Shown here: piece by piece, positions 16,266 through 24,780 of the stretch | Numbering within the stretch: position 1 is the stretch's first letter | Layout of the letters: each line of letters starts with the position of its first letter | Source of the DNA: Streptomyces sp. CBMA123 | GTDB lineage: Bacteria > Actinomycetota > Actinomycetes > Streptomycetales > Streptomycetaceae | Direction: 5' to 3' | NCBI RefSeq assembly: GCF_014596465.1 | Contig: NZ_MECK01000323.1 | Location: forward strand, 1-49,495 | DNA: 49,495 bases | Translations under genes and position numbers: made by a program | Notes under the pieces: generated by a model | What the model was told of the DNA's origin: nothing | The model's database searches: none | What the model saw: the letters and a program-made list of their open reading frames with translations, nothing else

Positions 16266-17495
16266 ATGATCATCTCCGAAACGGTAGTCCGCCGTGTGAC
16301 GGCCCGCCACGGCCGCTTCGTCGCGGCGATCGTCATCGACGCGATCGGCACCGGGGTCTTCATCCCCGTGACGATGCTCTACTTCCTGGCCACGACCTCG
16401 CTGACGCTGGTGCAGGTGGGCGCGGCACTGACAGCGGGCGGACTGCTCGCCCTCCCCGCGGGCCCGCTGGTCGGCGGCCTGGTCGACCGCTACGGCGCCA
16501 AGCCGGTGCTGCAGGCGGCGAACCTGGCCCAGGCGCTCGGCTTCGTCGGCTACTTCGGCGCGGATCGGCCCTGGCAGATCGTGGCCTGCGCGTGGCTGAA
16601 CAGTGCCGGCCGAGCGGTGTTCTTCGGCTGCTACGGCGTGACCGTCACAGCACTGGCCGCACCGGGCGAACGCGAGCGCTGGTTCGGCGCCCTCGGATCC
16701 ATACGCAACCTCGGCTACGCGGTCGGCGGGCTGGTGTCCGCCGTCGCCGTGGGTATCGGCACGCGCGGTGTATTCAGCGCGATCGTGGCCGTCAACGCCC
16801 TGTCGTACGTCGCCGCCTTCGTGCTCATGCGGGCGGTGCCGAACGTCGTCCCGGAAGCAGCGGCCCGGGACGCCGCCGGAGGCTGGCGGCGAGTGCTCCG
16901 GGACCGGCGGTACCTGGCAGTCGTCGCGCATCAACTGTGCTTCGCCATCTCGCTGTTCGCCCTCAGCATCGCGATACCCGTCTACGCGGTGCACATACTG
17001 GGCCTGCCGGGCTGGACAGCGGGAGCGGTCTTCACCCTCAATACTCTGATAGTCGGCTTCGGTCAGAGCTTCGTCGTCAACCGACTCGGCGGACGAACCC
17101 GCAGTCACGTCCTCATCGCAGGCCATGCCGCCTTCACCACGGGCTACCTGCTGTTCCTCGCCGCCGACCACGTGACCGCGGCCGCCCTTGCGATCGCCGT
17201 TGTTCTTCTCGGCGCGGGGGTCTACACATTCGGCGAGGTCTTCGGCGGCGCCATCACGTCGACGGTCGCCGCGGAAGGCGCCCCGGACGCCCTCCGCGGC
17301 CGCTACCTGGCCCTGAACCAATTCGCCGTGACAACCGCGGGAGCGGTGGCCCCGATGACGCTTTCGGGCTTGCTCTCCACCGGGCCGACAGCGATCTGGC
17401 TGGCGCTGATCGGCGTCAGCGCCCTCGGCGCAGTGCTCGCCGGCGTGATCGGCAGGACCGTGCCGGCGGCGCAGGTCCGCATCGGGACCACCTGA
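16266..17495 (+). CDS. MFS transporter, 12 helices
   Basis: 409 residues from ATG 16266. Twelve hydrophobic segments; the loop between helices 2 and 3 has the MFS motif A form GGLVDRYGAKPVLQAAN, and the second half GGRTRSHVLIAGHAAFTTG. The motif and size fit drug:H+ antiporters of the actinomycete DHA1-like group, probably exporting a small hydrophobic compound. There is no adjacent dedicated regulator. Its transcript appears to start at the ATG. Downstream is a decayed transposase. Confidence 0.85.
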   Translation: MIISETVVRRVTARHGRFVAAIVIDAIGTGVFIPVTMLYFLATTSLTLVQVGAALTAGGLLALPAGPLVGGLVDRYGAKPVLQAANLAQALGFVGYFGADRPWQIVACAWLNSAGRAVFFGCYGVTVTALAAPGERERWFGALGSIRNLGYAVGGLVSAVAVGIGTRGVFSAIVAVNALSYVAAFVLMRAVPNVVPEAAARDAAGGWRRVLRDRRYLAVVAHQLCFAISLFALSIAIPVYAVHILGLPGWTAGAVFTLNTLIVGFGQSFVVNRLGGRTRSHVLIAGHAAFTTGYLLFLAADHVTAAALAIAVVLLGAGVYTFGEVFGGAITSTVAAEGAPDALRGRYLALNQFAVTTAGAVAPMTLSGLLSTGPTAIWLALIGVSALGAVLAGVIGRTVPAAQVRIGTT

Positions 17496-17524
17496 CCGCG
17501 CACGCTCGCGAACTGACCGTCCGA

Positions 17525-17585
17525 AGCACGGCGAACGGTCCGGCAGCAACGGTTCGATGCGCGCCCACCGCGCATCACGCAACCC
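17525..17585 (-). pseudogene. N-terminal stub of an IS5-type transposase
   Basis: On the minus strand a short frame reads MRDARWARIEPLLPDR, the characteristic start of IS5-group (IS427/ISL2-like) transposases (D-x-x-W-x-x-I-x-P-L-L-P). Similarity ends immediately after, and no further transposase motif or terminal repeat is visible, so this is only a relic of an insertion. The rest of 17496-17705 shows no gene. Confidence 0.65.
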
Positions 17586-17705
17586 ACTACCGGACCGACG
17601 ACGCTCCGGCAGCCCTTCCCCGTCCCGCTCCCCTCACTCTCCCGGTTCCGTTGCTTCAGCCGCCAGTTGCTGCCGGAGCGGGCGGTCGCGGGTGGAGGGT
17701 CGCGG

Positions 17706-18671
17706 TCACAGGCGCAGCAGGCGGCGGGCGTTGCCGGAGGCGATCTTCTGCTTGTCGGCGTCCGGGAGGCGGGTGCGTTCGAGGGCGCTGACGGCTGCGT
17801 CGGTCCGCTCGTAGGGGTAGTCGACGGCGAACAGCACGTTGTCGGCGCCGAGCACGTGCACGAGTGCTTCGATCGCGGCCGGGGAGAGCACGCCGCTGGT
17901 GGTGGCGAGCACGTTCGTCCCGAAGTACTGGGAGGGCTTGCGGCGCAGCGGCCGGGGGACGGTGACGGTCGCGTAGCGCGAGTCGAAGCGGGAGAGCTGG
18001 AAGGGGAGGAACTCGCCGGCGTGGCCGAGGATCATCGTGGTGTCCGGGTGCCGGTCGAACACCCCGGACATGATCACGCGCATGGCGTGGCCCCCGGTGG
18101 CCGCCTGCCAGCTCCACAGGGCGCCGTCGAGTTCGGGGTGGGCGTCGAGCACGTGCCAGCGGTCCGCGGGCGGCATTCCGGGGTGCAGGTAGAGCGGGAC
18201 GCCGAGTTCGCCGAGCGTGGCCCAGACGGGGTCGAAGGCGGGGTCGTCGAGGTAGCGGCCCTGGATGTGGTCGTAGACGAGCGCGCCCTTGAAGCCGAGC
18301 TGTTCGACGCTGCGGCGCAGTTCGGTGACGGCGGCGGCCGGGTCCTGAAGCGGGAGCGCGGCGAAGGCGGCGAACCGGCCGGGGTGGGTGTCGACGAGTT
18401 CGGCGAGGTGGTCGTTGACGTAGCGGGCGTTGTCCACCGCGCGGGTCGGGTCGGGGTCGGCTTCGATGCCGGGGACGGTGAGGGAGAGCACCTGCAGGGC
18501 GATGCCGTTGGCGTCCATGTCGGGCAGCCGGAACCGGGTGACGTCGGGCAGCCGTGCGGCCATGTCGGCGAGGAAGGCGGGCTGGAGGTTGTCGGGGACC
18601 GGGAACGGCGGCCGTCGGTCGGCGAGGCCGGGGATCGCGATGGCCTCCTCGACGGCGATGTAGCCGCGCAT
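17706..18671 (-). CDS. amidohydrolase-superfamily (ACMSD / hydroxybenzoate decarboxylase-like) protein
   Basis: 321 residues from ATG 18671. TIM-barrel protein of the ACMSD/gamma-resorcylate decarboxylase family. Metal and catalytic positions are readable: Glu8 in IAVEEA, His163 in LYLHPGMP, His217 in ILGHAGE, Asp284 in FAVDYPYE. Position 10, His in the zinc enzymes (E-x-H), is Ala (E-x-A), as I recall for fungal 2,3-dihydroxybenzoate decarboxylase. A non-oxidative aromatic decarboxylase/carboxylase is therefore the best guess; a hydrolase is the alternative. Its start overlaps the stop of the upstream reductase remnant (TGATG), so the pair is translationally coupled and probably TetR-regulated. 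Confidence 0.85.
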   Translation of the reverse strand: MRGYIAVEEAIAIPGLADRRPPFPVPDNLQPAFLADMAARLPDVTRFRLPDMDANGIALQVLSLTVPGIEADPDPTRAVDNARYVNDHLAELVDTHPGRFAAFAALPLQDPAAAVTELRRSVEQLGFKGALVYDHIQGRYLDDPAFDPVWATLGELGVPLYLHPGMPPADRWHVLDAHPELDGALWSWQAATGGHAMRVIMSGVFDRHPDTTMILGHAGEFLPFQLSRFDSRYATVTVPRPLRRKPSQYFGTNVLATTSGVLSPAAIEALVHVLGADNVLFAVDYPYERTDAAVSALERTRLPDADKQKIASGNARRLLRL

Positions 18672-19051
18672 CAGGCGTGTCCTACCGGGACGAGGATGCG
18701 CGCGCCGTGGGCCGGGCGTTCGGCCTCGTCGAGCATCGGCGCGGCGACGGTGGCGCGGGAGGCGTGCGGCGGCAGGAGGGGGGTGGCGTAGTCCTCCAGC
18801 GGGACGGTGCGGCGGCCGGTGCTGACGCCGCCGGCCCACAGGTCGGGGAACGCGGCGGGCTCGGTGACGTCGGCCCGGCGGACCTCGACGGCCGGCTGCC
18901 GCTGTCCGGGTACCGGGTGGGCCTGCGGACGGTTCTGCGGGTGGGCTTGGGGGCGGCGGACCAGGGCGACGACCTCGTGCCCGCGTCCGAGGACCTGCTC
19001 GACGGCGTGGCGTCCGACCCTACCGGTCGCCCCGAGTACGGCGATGCGCAT
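18671..19051 (-). pseudogene. shortened NAD(P)H-binding (NmrA-like) reductase
   Basis: 126 residues; family members have about 205-215. The start MRIAVLGATGRVGRHAVEQVLGRGHEVVALVRRP is a normal Rossmann GxxGxxG domain. The C-terminal motif (VPLEDYA...MLDEAERPAHGARILVPVGH) is also normal, but the middle of about 85 residues is missing and replaced by a short compositionally odd segment. The reading frame is intact and GGGAGG lies before ATG 19051, so it is still expressed, and its TGA overlaps the amidohydrolase ATG. It could act only as a translation-coupling leader for the downstream gene. Internal deletion is the simplest reading. Confidence 0.7.
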
Positions 19052-19067
19052 GCTTCCTCCCGATGAC

Positions 19068-19110
19068 TGAACACCTGTTGGCTACTTTAAGTGAACAAGT
19101 GTTGGTAACT
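19068..19110. promoter_or_regulatory. two operator-like repeats between reductase and TetR
   Basis: TGAACACCTGTTGGCTACT (19068-19086) and TGAACAAGTGTTGGTAACT (19092-19110) match at 15 of 19 positions with a 24-bp period. Each contains AACA-NN-TGTT, a 10-bp palindrome (19070-19079 and 19094-19103). They lie in the divergent promoter of the TetR gene, so they are likely its binding sites. Confidence 0.65.
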
Positions 19111-19211
19111 GCTGTCAAGGCGCGAAGAGAGCAGCGGGAAGGGCGTGTTGGAGGTGCGTGCGGGGCCGGCGGTAGAGTGGGCGACCGTTGCCGAACGCCG
19201 GGAGGACGCCT

Positions 19212-19910
19212 GTGAGCAGCGAAAACGCCGCCCCCCGCCGACGGAACCCGCGGGGACAGGGGCAGGCCCTCAGGGCCGAACTGGTGGCCGCCGCAGCGCG
19301 GCTGCTCGCCACGCTCGAACGCCCCGAGACGCTCACCCTCCGGCAGGTCGCCCGCGAGGTCGGCGTCGCCCCCGCGAGCATCTACGGGCACTTCCCGGAC
19401 CTCGGCGCGCTCGTCCAGCACGTGCTACGGCAGCGCTACGACGAACTCGCGGCCGTGATGCGGGCGGCGGCGGAGGACGCCGACGGGCCGCTGGCCGACC
19501 TGGTGGGCCGGTGCGCCGCCTACGTGCACTGGGGGGTCGATCACCCCGGGGAGTACCGCACGCTCTTCGGCGGCGGGATGCCCGCCGCGCTGGTGCCGAC
19601 GAACGCGCACGGCGCGGGAGAGGAACTGCTCGGCTCCGTCGTCGCCGCGCTGGCCGCCGCCAGGCAGGACCGGCCGGAGCACCCGCAGCGCCGGGGTCGG
19701 CCGGAGGGTCAGGAAGACGAGGACCGTCGCAGTCCGGAGCAGGAGTGGCAGGCGGGCCTGCTGCTCTGGACCGCCCTGCACGGCCTGGTCGCGCTGTACA
19801 ACGCGCACGGGAACATGCCCTGGCCCGACCTCACCGAACTCATCGCGCAGACGCTCGCCCTGCACACCGGACGGCCCGTGGGCGAGATCGCGGAACTCTC
19901 GCGGGCGTAG
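19212..19910 (+). CDS. TetR-family transcriptional regulator
   Basis: 232 residues from GTG 19212, with GGAGG six bases upstream. Residues about 15-65 are the TetR helix-turn-helix (LVAAAARLLATLERPETLTLRQVAREVGVAPASIYGHFPDLGALVQHVL). The C-terminal part (YVHWGVDHPGEYRTLFGGG ... WTALHGLVALYNAHGNMPW) belongs to the TetR_C_33/WHG type. An internal hydrophilic insert (about residues 155-180, RPEHPQRRGRPEGQEDEDRR) is low-complexity. Divergent from the reductase-amidohydrolase pair, whose promoter contains two matching repeats, so it probably represses that pair and itself. Confidence 0.9.
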   Translation: MSSENAAPRRRNPRGQGQALRAELVAAAARLLATLERPETLTLRQVAREVGVAPASIYGHFPDLGALVQHVLRQRYDELAAVMRAAAEDADGPLADLVGRCAAYVHWGVDHPGEYRTLFGGGMPAALVPTNAHGAGEELLGSVVAALAAARQDRPEHPQRRGRPEGQEDEDRRSPEQEWQAGLLLWTALHGLVALYNAHGNMPWPDLTELIAQTLALHTGRPVGEIAELSRA

Positions 19911-19934
19911 CACCCCTCGCGCCCCGGCCGTGGC

Positions 19935-19959
19935 CGGGCCCGCTGCTCGCGCGGGCCCG
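19935..19959 (+). terminator. hairpin after TetR
   Basis: 9-bp GC stem (19935-19943 with 19951-19959), 7-nt loop, 24 nt after the stop. Confidence 0.5.
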
Positions 19960-20497
19960 TTGCCGGAGCGTACGAACGCTCGCACCGGCCGCACCCGCCC
20001 GGCGCACCCTGCTGACCACGGCCGCCGGGGTGGCCACCGGCCGACCGCCGCCCCGTCCGCCCGGATGGTCGGGTAGTCGCCGCTGCCTCCGCGGCACAAT
20101 GGACCGGATCAAAGCCCTCACCAGGAAGGCCCCTTGAGCACGGCCGAATACCCGCCCCCACGGCCCCGTTCTGGCGCCCGTTCGAGCGGCGGGCCCAGCC
20201 GACCACCGTCCAGGCGGAACCGACCGACGATCCGTCAGGTGAATTTGGCCACCCAGAGATGCTGTCCGAGTCGGCGCCGAGCGCCGACCGCTCGCCACGG
20301 GAGGCGTCCCCGTGAAGAACACCCTCCGGACCGACAGACCCCTGGCCGCCATCGCCGCAGTGGCCAAGGGCCGAGGCAACGTCATACCTGGGTACCACGG
20401 CCTGACTTGGCTCCCCGGTATGACGGCTCGGGCCGCTTCTCGCCCGTACCGTCGGTGCCCGTGGCGCCGGACGGCGCCGGAACGAGGAGGATCAGCG
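19960..20497. other. stretch without a supportable gene
   Basis: About 540 bases before the lipase. A 12-residue ORF MDRIKALTRKAP (20099-20137) overlaps a TTG at 20134 that opens AEYPPP..., and a one-base shift in the C-run near 20150 would continue as APFWRPFERRAQPTT and on to about 20313. This may be a frameshifted small gene, but I recognise no family. GTG 20312 opens a frame that runs into the lipase; I consider it fortuitous. Confidence 0.35.
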
Positions 20498-21778
20498 ATG
20501 AGCAGGCGCGGACGCGTCGTGGCGGCGGTGCTGCTGGCGGCGACGGTGACCCTGGGCGTGGCCGGCGCACCGGGCGCGGTGGCGGTGGCAGCGGAGGCGG
20601 GTCAGGGCAGCGGGCAGCAGGCCCGCGCCGCGCTGCCGGGGCCCACCGGGCCCTACCCGGTCGGTACGACGGCCCTGCGGCTCACCGACGACCACCGGGA
20701 CGACCCCTGGCAGCCCGGGCGGCACCGCGAGCTGATGATCAGCTTCTGGTACCCGACCACCCGGCCCGCCACCGGCTCCGACCGGGCGCCGTACATGGTG
20801 CCCGCCGCCGCCGAGCACTTCGGCAGCGCCGGCAGCCTCGCCCAGACCGAGCACCGTTTCGAGCCCGGCCGTACCGACTGGGCCGGGATCCGGACCCATG
20901 CCCGCGCCGACGCGCCCGCCCTGCCAGGGGGCAAGCGGCCCGTCCTGCTGTACGAGGCGGGCTTCGGCGACCCGCGGACCTGGAACACCGAACTGGTCGA
21001 GGACCTCGCCTCCCGCGGCTACGTCGTCGTCACCGTCGACCACACCTACGAGGCCTCCGAGGTCGCCTTTCCCGACGGCAGCCTGGCCACCTCGGTGATG
21101 CCCGCGCTGTTCGTCCCCGGCGCCGACATGGGCGCCCTCCTGCGCAAGATGCTGCAGACCCGGGTCGACGACACCCGCTTCGTGCTGGACCAGGTGGCCG
21201 GGCTGCGGTACGACGGGCGGCTGCCGGCGGGTCTCGGCGCCTCCCTCGACCTCGACCGGATCGGCATGGTCGGCCACTCCGGGGGCGGTTCGGCCGCCCT
21301 CCAGGCCATGCACGACGACCCGCGCCTCAAGGCCGCCGTCAACCTCGACGGCCCGCTGCACTTCTCCGGCCCGGACGGGCAGACCGGCGTCGAGCTGACC
21401 AGCGTGGCCGCGGACGGCCTCGACCGGCCGTTCCTGCTCATGGGCACCCAGGAACCCGACTCCGGCAGCTACCACCAGCAGCCCGGCTGGGCCGCCCTCT
21501 GGCAGCACAGCACCGGCTGGCACGCCGACCTCACCCTCACCGGCTCGCGCCACGGCTCCTACACCGACTCCGAATCGCTGCTGCCCCAGCTCGCCCGCCA
21601 GGGCGCGATCAGCCGGACGCAGCTGACCGAGGACGTCGGCGACGTCCGCCCCGACCGCGCGGTGCTCGCCACCCGCTCGTACGTCGCCTCCTTCTTCGAC
21701 CGCTGGCTGCGCGGCCATGACGACCACCTCCTGGACGGCCCGTCCGGGCGCTTCCCCGAGATGGTGTACGAGCGGTAG
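20498..21778 (+). CDS. secreted alpha/beta hydrolase, PAF-acetylhydrolase-like lipase
   Basis: 426 residues; ATG 20498 follows GAGGA. Residues 1-32 are a signal peptide (MSRRGRVVAAVLLAATVTLG...AVAVAA). The alpha/beta-hydrolase core shows RPVLLYEAGFGDPRTWNTEL, then YVVVTVDHTYEASEVAFPDG, and the nucleophile elbow MVGHSGGGSAAL with Ser261. This order and the VDHTYEA segment match platelet-activating-factor acetylhydrolase (isoform II-like) proteins of actinomycetes. Residues NLDGPLHF and LTGSRHGSYTD supply acid and His candidates. Predicted extracellular lipase/esterase acting on phospholipids or short-chain esters. Monocistronic, with a weak terminator after it. Confidence 0.87.
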   Translation: MSRRGRVVAAVLLAATVTLGVAGAPGAVAVAAEAGQGSGQQARAALPGPTGPYPVGTTALRLTDDHRDDPWQPGRHRELMISFWYPTTRPATGSDRAPYMVPAAAEHFGSAGSLAQTEHRFEPGRTDWAGIRTHARADAPALPGGKRPVLLYEAGFGDPRTWNTELVEDLASRGYVVVTVDHTYEASEVAFPDGSLATSVMPALFVPGADMGALLRKMLQTRVDDTRFVLDQVAGLRYDGRLPAGLGASLDLDRIGMVGHSGGGSAALQAMHDDPRLKAAVNLDGPLHFSGPDGQTGVELTSVAADGLDRPFLLMGTQEPDSGSYHQQPGWAALWQHSTGWHADLTLTGSRHGSYTDSESLLPQLARQGAISRTQLTEDVGDVRPDRAVLATRSYVASFFDRWLRGHDDHLLDGPSGRFPEMVYER

Positions 21779-21847
21779 CGGGCGCGCCCTCGACCCGAGC
21801 CGCCGCGCCGGGCCACGACACCACGGGAGACACGCCGGTCGCTGGAC

Positions 21848-21879
21848 AGAGCCGTACGGCCGTCGGGTTCCCCGGCTCT
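21848..21879. terminator. terminator between lipase and lectin genes
   Basis: AGAGCCG (21848-21854) pairs with CGGCTCT (21873-21879) and is followed by TT; it lies between convergent genes. Modest stem. Confidence 0.45.
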
Positions 21880-21880
21880 T

Positions 21881-22348
21881 TCAGCGTGCAAGGCCTTGGA
21901 TGCGCCAGTGTTGGAACCGGGTCTGGTTGCAGGGGTCGAGGTAGACCGGCTCGCCGGCCTTCACGTTCCCGTCCAGGCAGTCCCCGAAGCGGTCGTTGCT
22001 GATCTGCCCGCCACCCGCCTGCCAGGTCTGGGAAGGCGAGCCAGTGCAGGAAGCATGGAGGAACACCCGCTTGTCGACGTCGACATCGAGGCAGCCACCG
22101 CTCTTCCCGGTCGTCTCCAACTGGATCTCGCCCCCTTCGGGGTTACGCCAGACGGTGCCCTCCTGGGAGTCGCAGTTGCCCTGCAGCCAGACGTCCGAAA
22201 GTCCCGGCAAGGCGGTCAGACAGGTGCCGTCCAGCGGGTGCTCGATCAGGAAGCGTTCGTACAGTTCCGGTGTTGCCGCCGCGGGGGTGGGGATGGACGC
22301 GACAAGCATGAGAGCTGTGCCGGTTGCGACCAGAGACATGCGGATCAT
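21881..22348 (-). CDS. small secreted ricin-type beta-trefoil (RICIN) lectin-like protein
   Basis: 155 residues from ATG 22348 (GGGGA 8 nt upstream); in-frame ATG 22363 is an alternative. Signal peptide MIRMSLVATGTALMLVASIPTPAAA. The mature part is one ricin-type trefoil of about 125 residues with cysteine pairs and Q-x-W-type repeats: DGTCLTALPGLSDVWLQGNCDSQEGTVW, GGCLDVDVDKRVFLHASCTGSPSQTW, FGDCLDGNVKAGEPVYLDPCNQTRFQHW. It has no catalytic domain, so it would bind a sugar or stand alone as an extracellular lectin. Unusually it is not fused to a glycosidase or protease. Confidence 0.8.
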   Translation of the reverse strand: MIRMSLVATGTALMLVASIPTPAAATPELYERFLIEHPLDGTCLTALPGLSDVWLQGNCDSQEGTVWRNPEGGEIQLETTGKSGGCLDVDVDKRVFLHASCTGSPSQTWQAGGGQISNDRFGDCLDGNVKAGEPVYLDPCNQTRFQHWRIQGLAR

Positions 22349-22483
22349 GACGACGTTCCCCATCCGTGTCGGTGACGGGCCGGCGTTCCGACCTTGCTCA
22401 CTACCCCTCACCACCCACTCCGACGGCCGGCCGGACGGACGGACTGGCTGTCGAGGACGTCCTCGACCAGGGGGGGATGAGCG

Positions 22484-22921
22484 TCACTGCGGGCGGATGA
22501 TGACCACCGGGCAGGTGGCGTGCTGAGCGCAGCGCATGCTCACCGAACCGATCAGCGCGCGGGTGAAACCGCTGCGCCCGTGACTGCCCACCACCAGTAC
22601 CTCGGCTCCCCGGGCTGCTTGCAGGAGGACGTCGGAGGGGTCGCCCAGCACCAGGCGTTCCCGTACCTCTACCGGTCGGTCCGGTCCGAGCACCTCGTCG
22701 AGTTCGTCGGCGAAGCGCTGCTGGGCGAGATTCTCGTCGAAGGACGTGTCGACCACCGGCGCGGACCAGCCGTAGCGGCTCGGCGGTTCCCAGGCGCCCA
22801 CCGCGTCCACGACCCCGCCGATGAGCGTCGCGTGTCGGATCGCCCAGCGCAGTGCGGCATACGACGACGGAGAGCCGTCGACGCCGACCACGATGCGGGG
22901 AGCGGAGTCATTCGCGTCCAT
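22484..22921 (-). CDS. universal stress protein (UspA family, single domain)
   Basis: 145 residues from ATG 22921 (weak GGTGAAG upstream). Single USP domain: the N-terminal strand IVVGVDGSPSSYAALRWAIRHA, and the C-terminal nucleotide-binding motif VVGSHGRSGFTRALIGSVS (G-x2-G-x9-G-S) show it is the ATP-binding type. USPs are commonly regulated by DevR-like systems, and such a system lies at the start of this window, though 19 kb away, so a link is only inference. It stands alone between a lectin gene and a DHA2 exporter, all on the minus strand. Confidence 0.9.
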   Translation of the reverse strand: MDANDSAPRIVVGVDGSPSSYAALRWAIRHATLIGGVVDAVGAWEPPSRYGWSAPVVDTSFDENLAQQRFADELDEVLGPDRPVEVRERLVLGDPSDVLLQAARGAEVLVVGSHGRSGFTRALIGSVSMRCAQHATCPVVIIRPQ

Positions 22922-23175
22922 CTGTACTTCACCGTCCTGTAGGTGCACTGTCCTGTAGGTCGTCGCCCCTCCCACCACGGTGGGTGCCGTCCGCCGTCGC
23001 CGCCAGCACGGCCCGGCACCCGGGTGACGGCACAGGTGCCCGGCCGGGGCGGGGACCGTCAGGACGGGCCGGTGGCGAGGGTGCGGCACATCCCGTCGAG
23101 GGCGGACGGCAGCGGGGGTACGAGGCGTTGCCGCCGGCCGCCGGACAGGTCGCTTCCTGTCGGCTCGGAGCCGTG

Positions 23176-24780
23176 TCACTCGCCGGGCGAGGAGGAGCGG
23201 GTCGAGGGAGCCGGTCCGCCGCCGGTGCGGTCGGCCGGCAGCCGGCGGGTGAAGGGGAAGCCGGCCAGTGTGATTCCGGCGGCGGCCAGGACGCCGGCCT
23301 TGAGACCGTCGAGCTGCGCCGTCCGGTACGCCGAGACCACCGCGTCCGCTTCCTCCGGGGGGATCGGGGTCTGGGCGAGGGCGGCGGCGACCTGGTCGGC
23401 CGGTACGAAGTTGAGCCCCGACTCGATCCTGATGCCGGCCTGTTGACGGACCGCCTCCGAGACCGCCGGGTCCTTCGCGAGCGCGGCCGTGAAGGCGCTC
23501 GCCAGGGCACCGATCAGGATGGCGCCGATCAGTGCGGTGCCCAGGGACGATCCGAGGTTCTGGGCGGTGTACTGCAGTCCGCCGACCTCGCTGCGATCGG
23601 CCTCGCCGACGCTCGACTGCACCACGTTGCCCAGCTGGGAGGCGAGCAGGCCCATGCCGAGGCCCAGGAGTGCCATCGACAGTGCGAAGGAGAGGCCGTT
23701 GAGTTCGGGCTCGATCGTGCCGAGCAGCCACAGCGTCGCGGCGAGGAGCACCAGCAGGCCGGCCCGCACCACGGTGCGCGGGGACGCGAACCTGCCCAGC
23801 AGGGGACCGCTCATCGCCGCGACGAGCATCGTGACCGACACGGGCAACAGCCTCAGTCCGGTCTGGAAGGCGTCCAGGCCATGGACAACCTGGAGGTAGA
23901 GCGGAATGGCGAAGAACAGGCCGAGCAGGATGACGTTCTGACTGAACAGCATGAACAGGCCCGAGCGCAGGCTCGGGATGCCGAACAGGCTGAACCGCAC
24001 CAGCGGCTCCGCCCGGCGTACCTCCCAGGCGTGGAAGAGGACGAGCAGGGTCATGCCCAGTGCGATGACGAAGACCGTGGGGGAGTACCCGAACACCGTG
24101 AAAGGAGGGTTGCGGGGATGGAGCCACCCCCAGGAACTGCTCTGCAGGACGGCGAGCACCACCAGGGCCAGTCCCGCGACCGACAGGACCACGCCGCCGA
24201 GGTCCAGCCGAGGCCGGTGCTCCGGCACGGGCTGCGGCTCGATCCACCGCATGAGGAGCAGGATGACCACGACGAGCACGACCTCGCCCGCGAACACCAG
24301 GCGCCAGGTCAGGTAGGTGGTCACCCACCCGCCGAGCAGGGGGCCCACGGCGATCCCCGCACCGGCGAGGCCTCCGATGACGCCGTAGGCGATGGCCCGG
24401 TCCCGGCCCCGGTAGGTGCCGGCCGCCAGGGCGGCGAGCGCTGGGAGGACCAGGGCGGCCCCGAAGCCCTCGATGATGGACCAGCCGAGTGCCAGCACCC
24501 ACAGCGTGGGCGCGGCGGCGGTCAGCGCCGATCCGACGCCGTAGACGACGAGCCCGAGGCCGAACACGCGGCGGCGCCCGAACATGTCGCCGAGTTTCCC
24601 GCCGGTGATCATGAAGGCGGCCATGACCAGCGTGTAGAGGGTGATGACCGCCTGGATCGCCGTGACCTCGGTGTCGAAGTCGCTGACCAGTTGGCTGATC
24701 GACACGTTCATCACCGAGGCGTCCAGCACCATGAGGAACTGCGCCAGCCCGAGGACGTACAGCGGCTTCCACCGGTTCAC
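23176..24780 (-). CDS. MFS drug exporter, DHA2 (EmrB/QacA) family, 14 helices
   Basis: 534 residues from GTG 24780, with GGAGG five bases upstream. The N-terminus VNRWKPLYVLGLAQFLMVLDASVMNVSISQL is the DHA2 signature (motif D1 LDxTxxNVALP-like). GGKLGDMFGRRRVFGLG is MFS motif A, and GPLLGGWVTTYLTWRLVF the motif C/adjacent segment. Fourteen membrane segments are predicted, with a soluble loop near the C-terminus (AKDPAVSEAVRQQAG...) typical of the family. Probably a proton-driven exporter of drugs or a secondary metabolite. No regulator adjoins it, and the 280 bp upstream show no gene. Confidence 0.9.
   Translation of the reverse strand: MNRWKPLYVLGLAQFLMVLDASVMNVSISQLVSDFDTEVTAIQAVITLYTLVMAAFMITGGKLGDMFGRRRVFGLGLVVYGVGSALTAAAPTLWVLALGWSIIEGFGAALVLPALAALAAGTYRGRDRAIAYGVIGGLAGAGIAVGPLLGGWVTTYLTWRLVFAGEVVLVVVILLLMRWIEPQPVPEHRPRLDLGGVVLSVAGLALVVLAVLQSSSWGWLHPRNPPFTVFGYSPTVFVIALGMTLLVLFHAWEVRRAEPLVRFSLFGIPSLRSGLFMLFSQNVILLGLFFAIPLYLQVVHGLDAFQTGLRLLPVSVTMLVAAMSGPLLGRFASPRTVVRAGLLVLLAATLWLLGTIEPELNGLSFALSMALLGLGMGLLASQLGNVVQSSVGEADRSEVGGLQYTAQNLGSSLGTALIGAILIGALASAFTAALAKDPAVSEAVRQQAGIRIESGLNFVPADQVAAALAQTPIPPEEADAVVSAYRTAQLDGLKAGVLAAAGITLAGFPFTRRLPADRTGGGPAPSTRSSSPGE

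Noticed and set aside
16251..17582. Long minus-strand open frame opposite the MFS gene, starting with transposase-like residues
   Set aside because: Only the first 16 residues resemble a transposase; the rest is the antisense of the MFS gene and stays open because of GC bias.
20312..20497. Upstream extension of the lipase to GTG 20312
   Set aside because: The extension lacks a signal peptide and would bury the clear signal peptide and ribosome binding site of ATG 20498.
22922..23175. Possible small gene between the universal stress protein and DHA2 exporter
   Set aside because: Frames here have no ribosome binding site and only Arg/Pro-rich low-complexity products.
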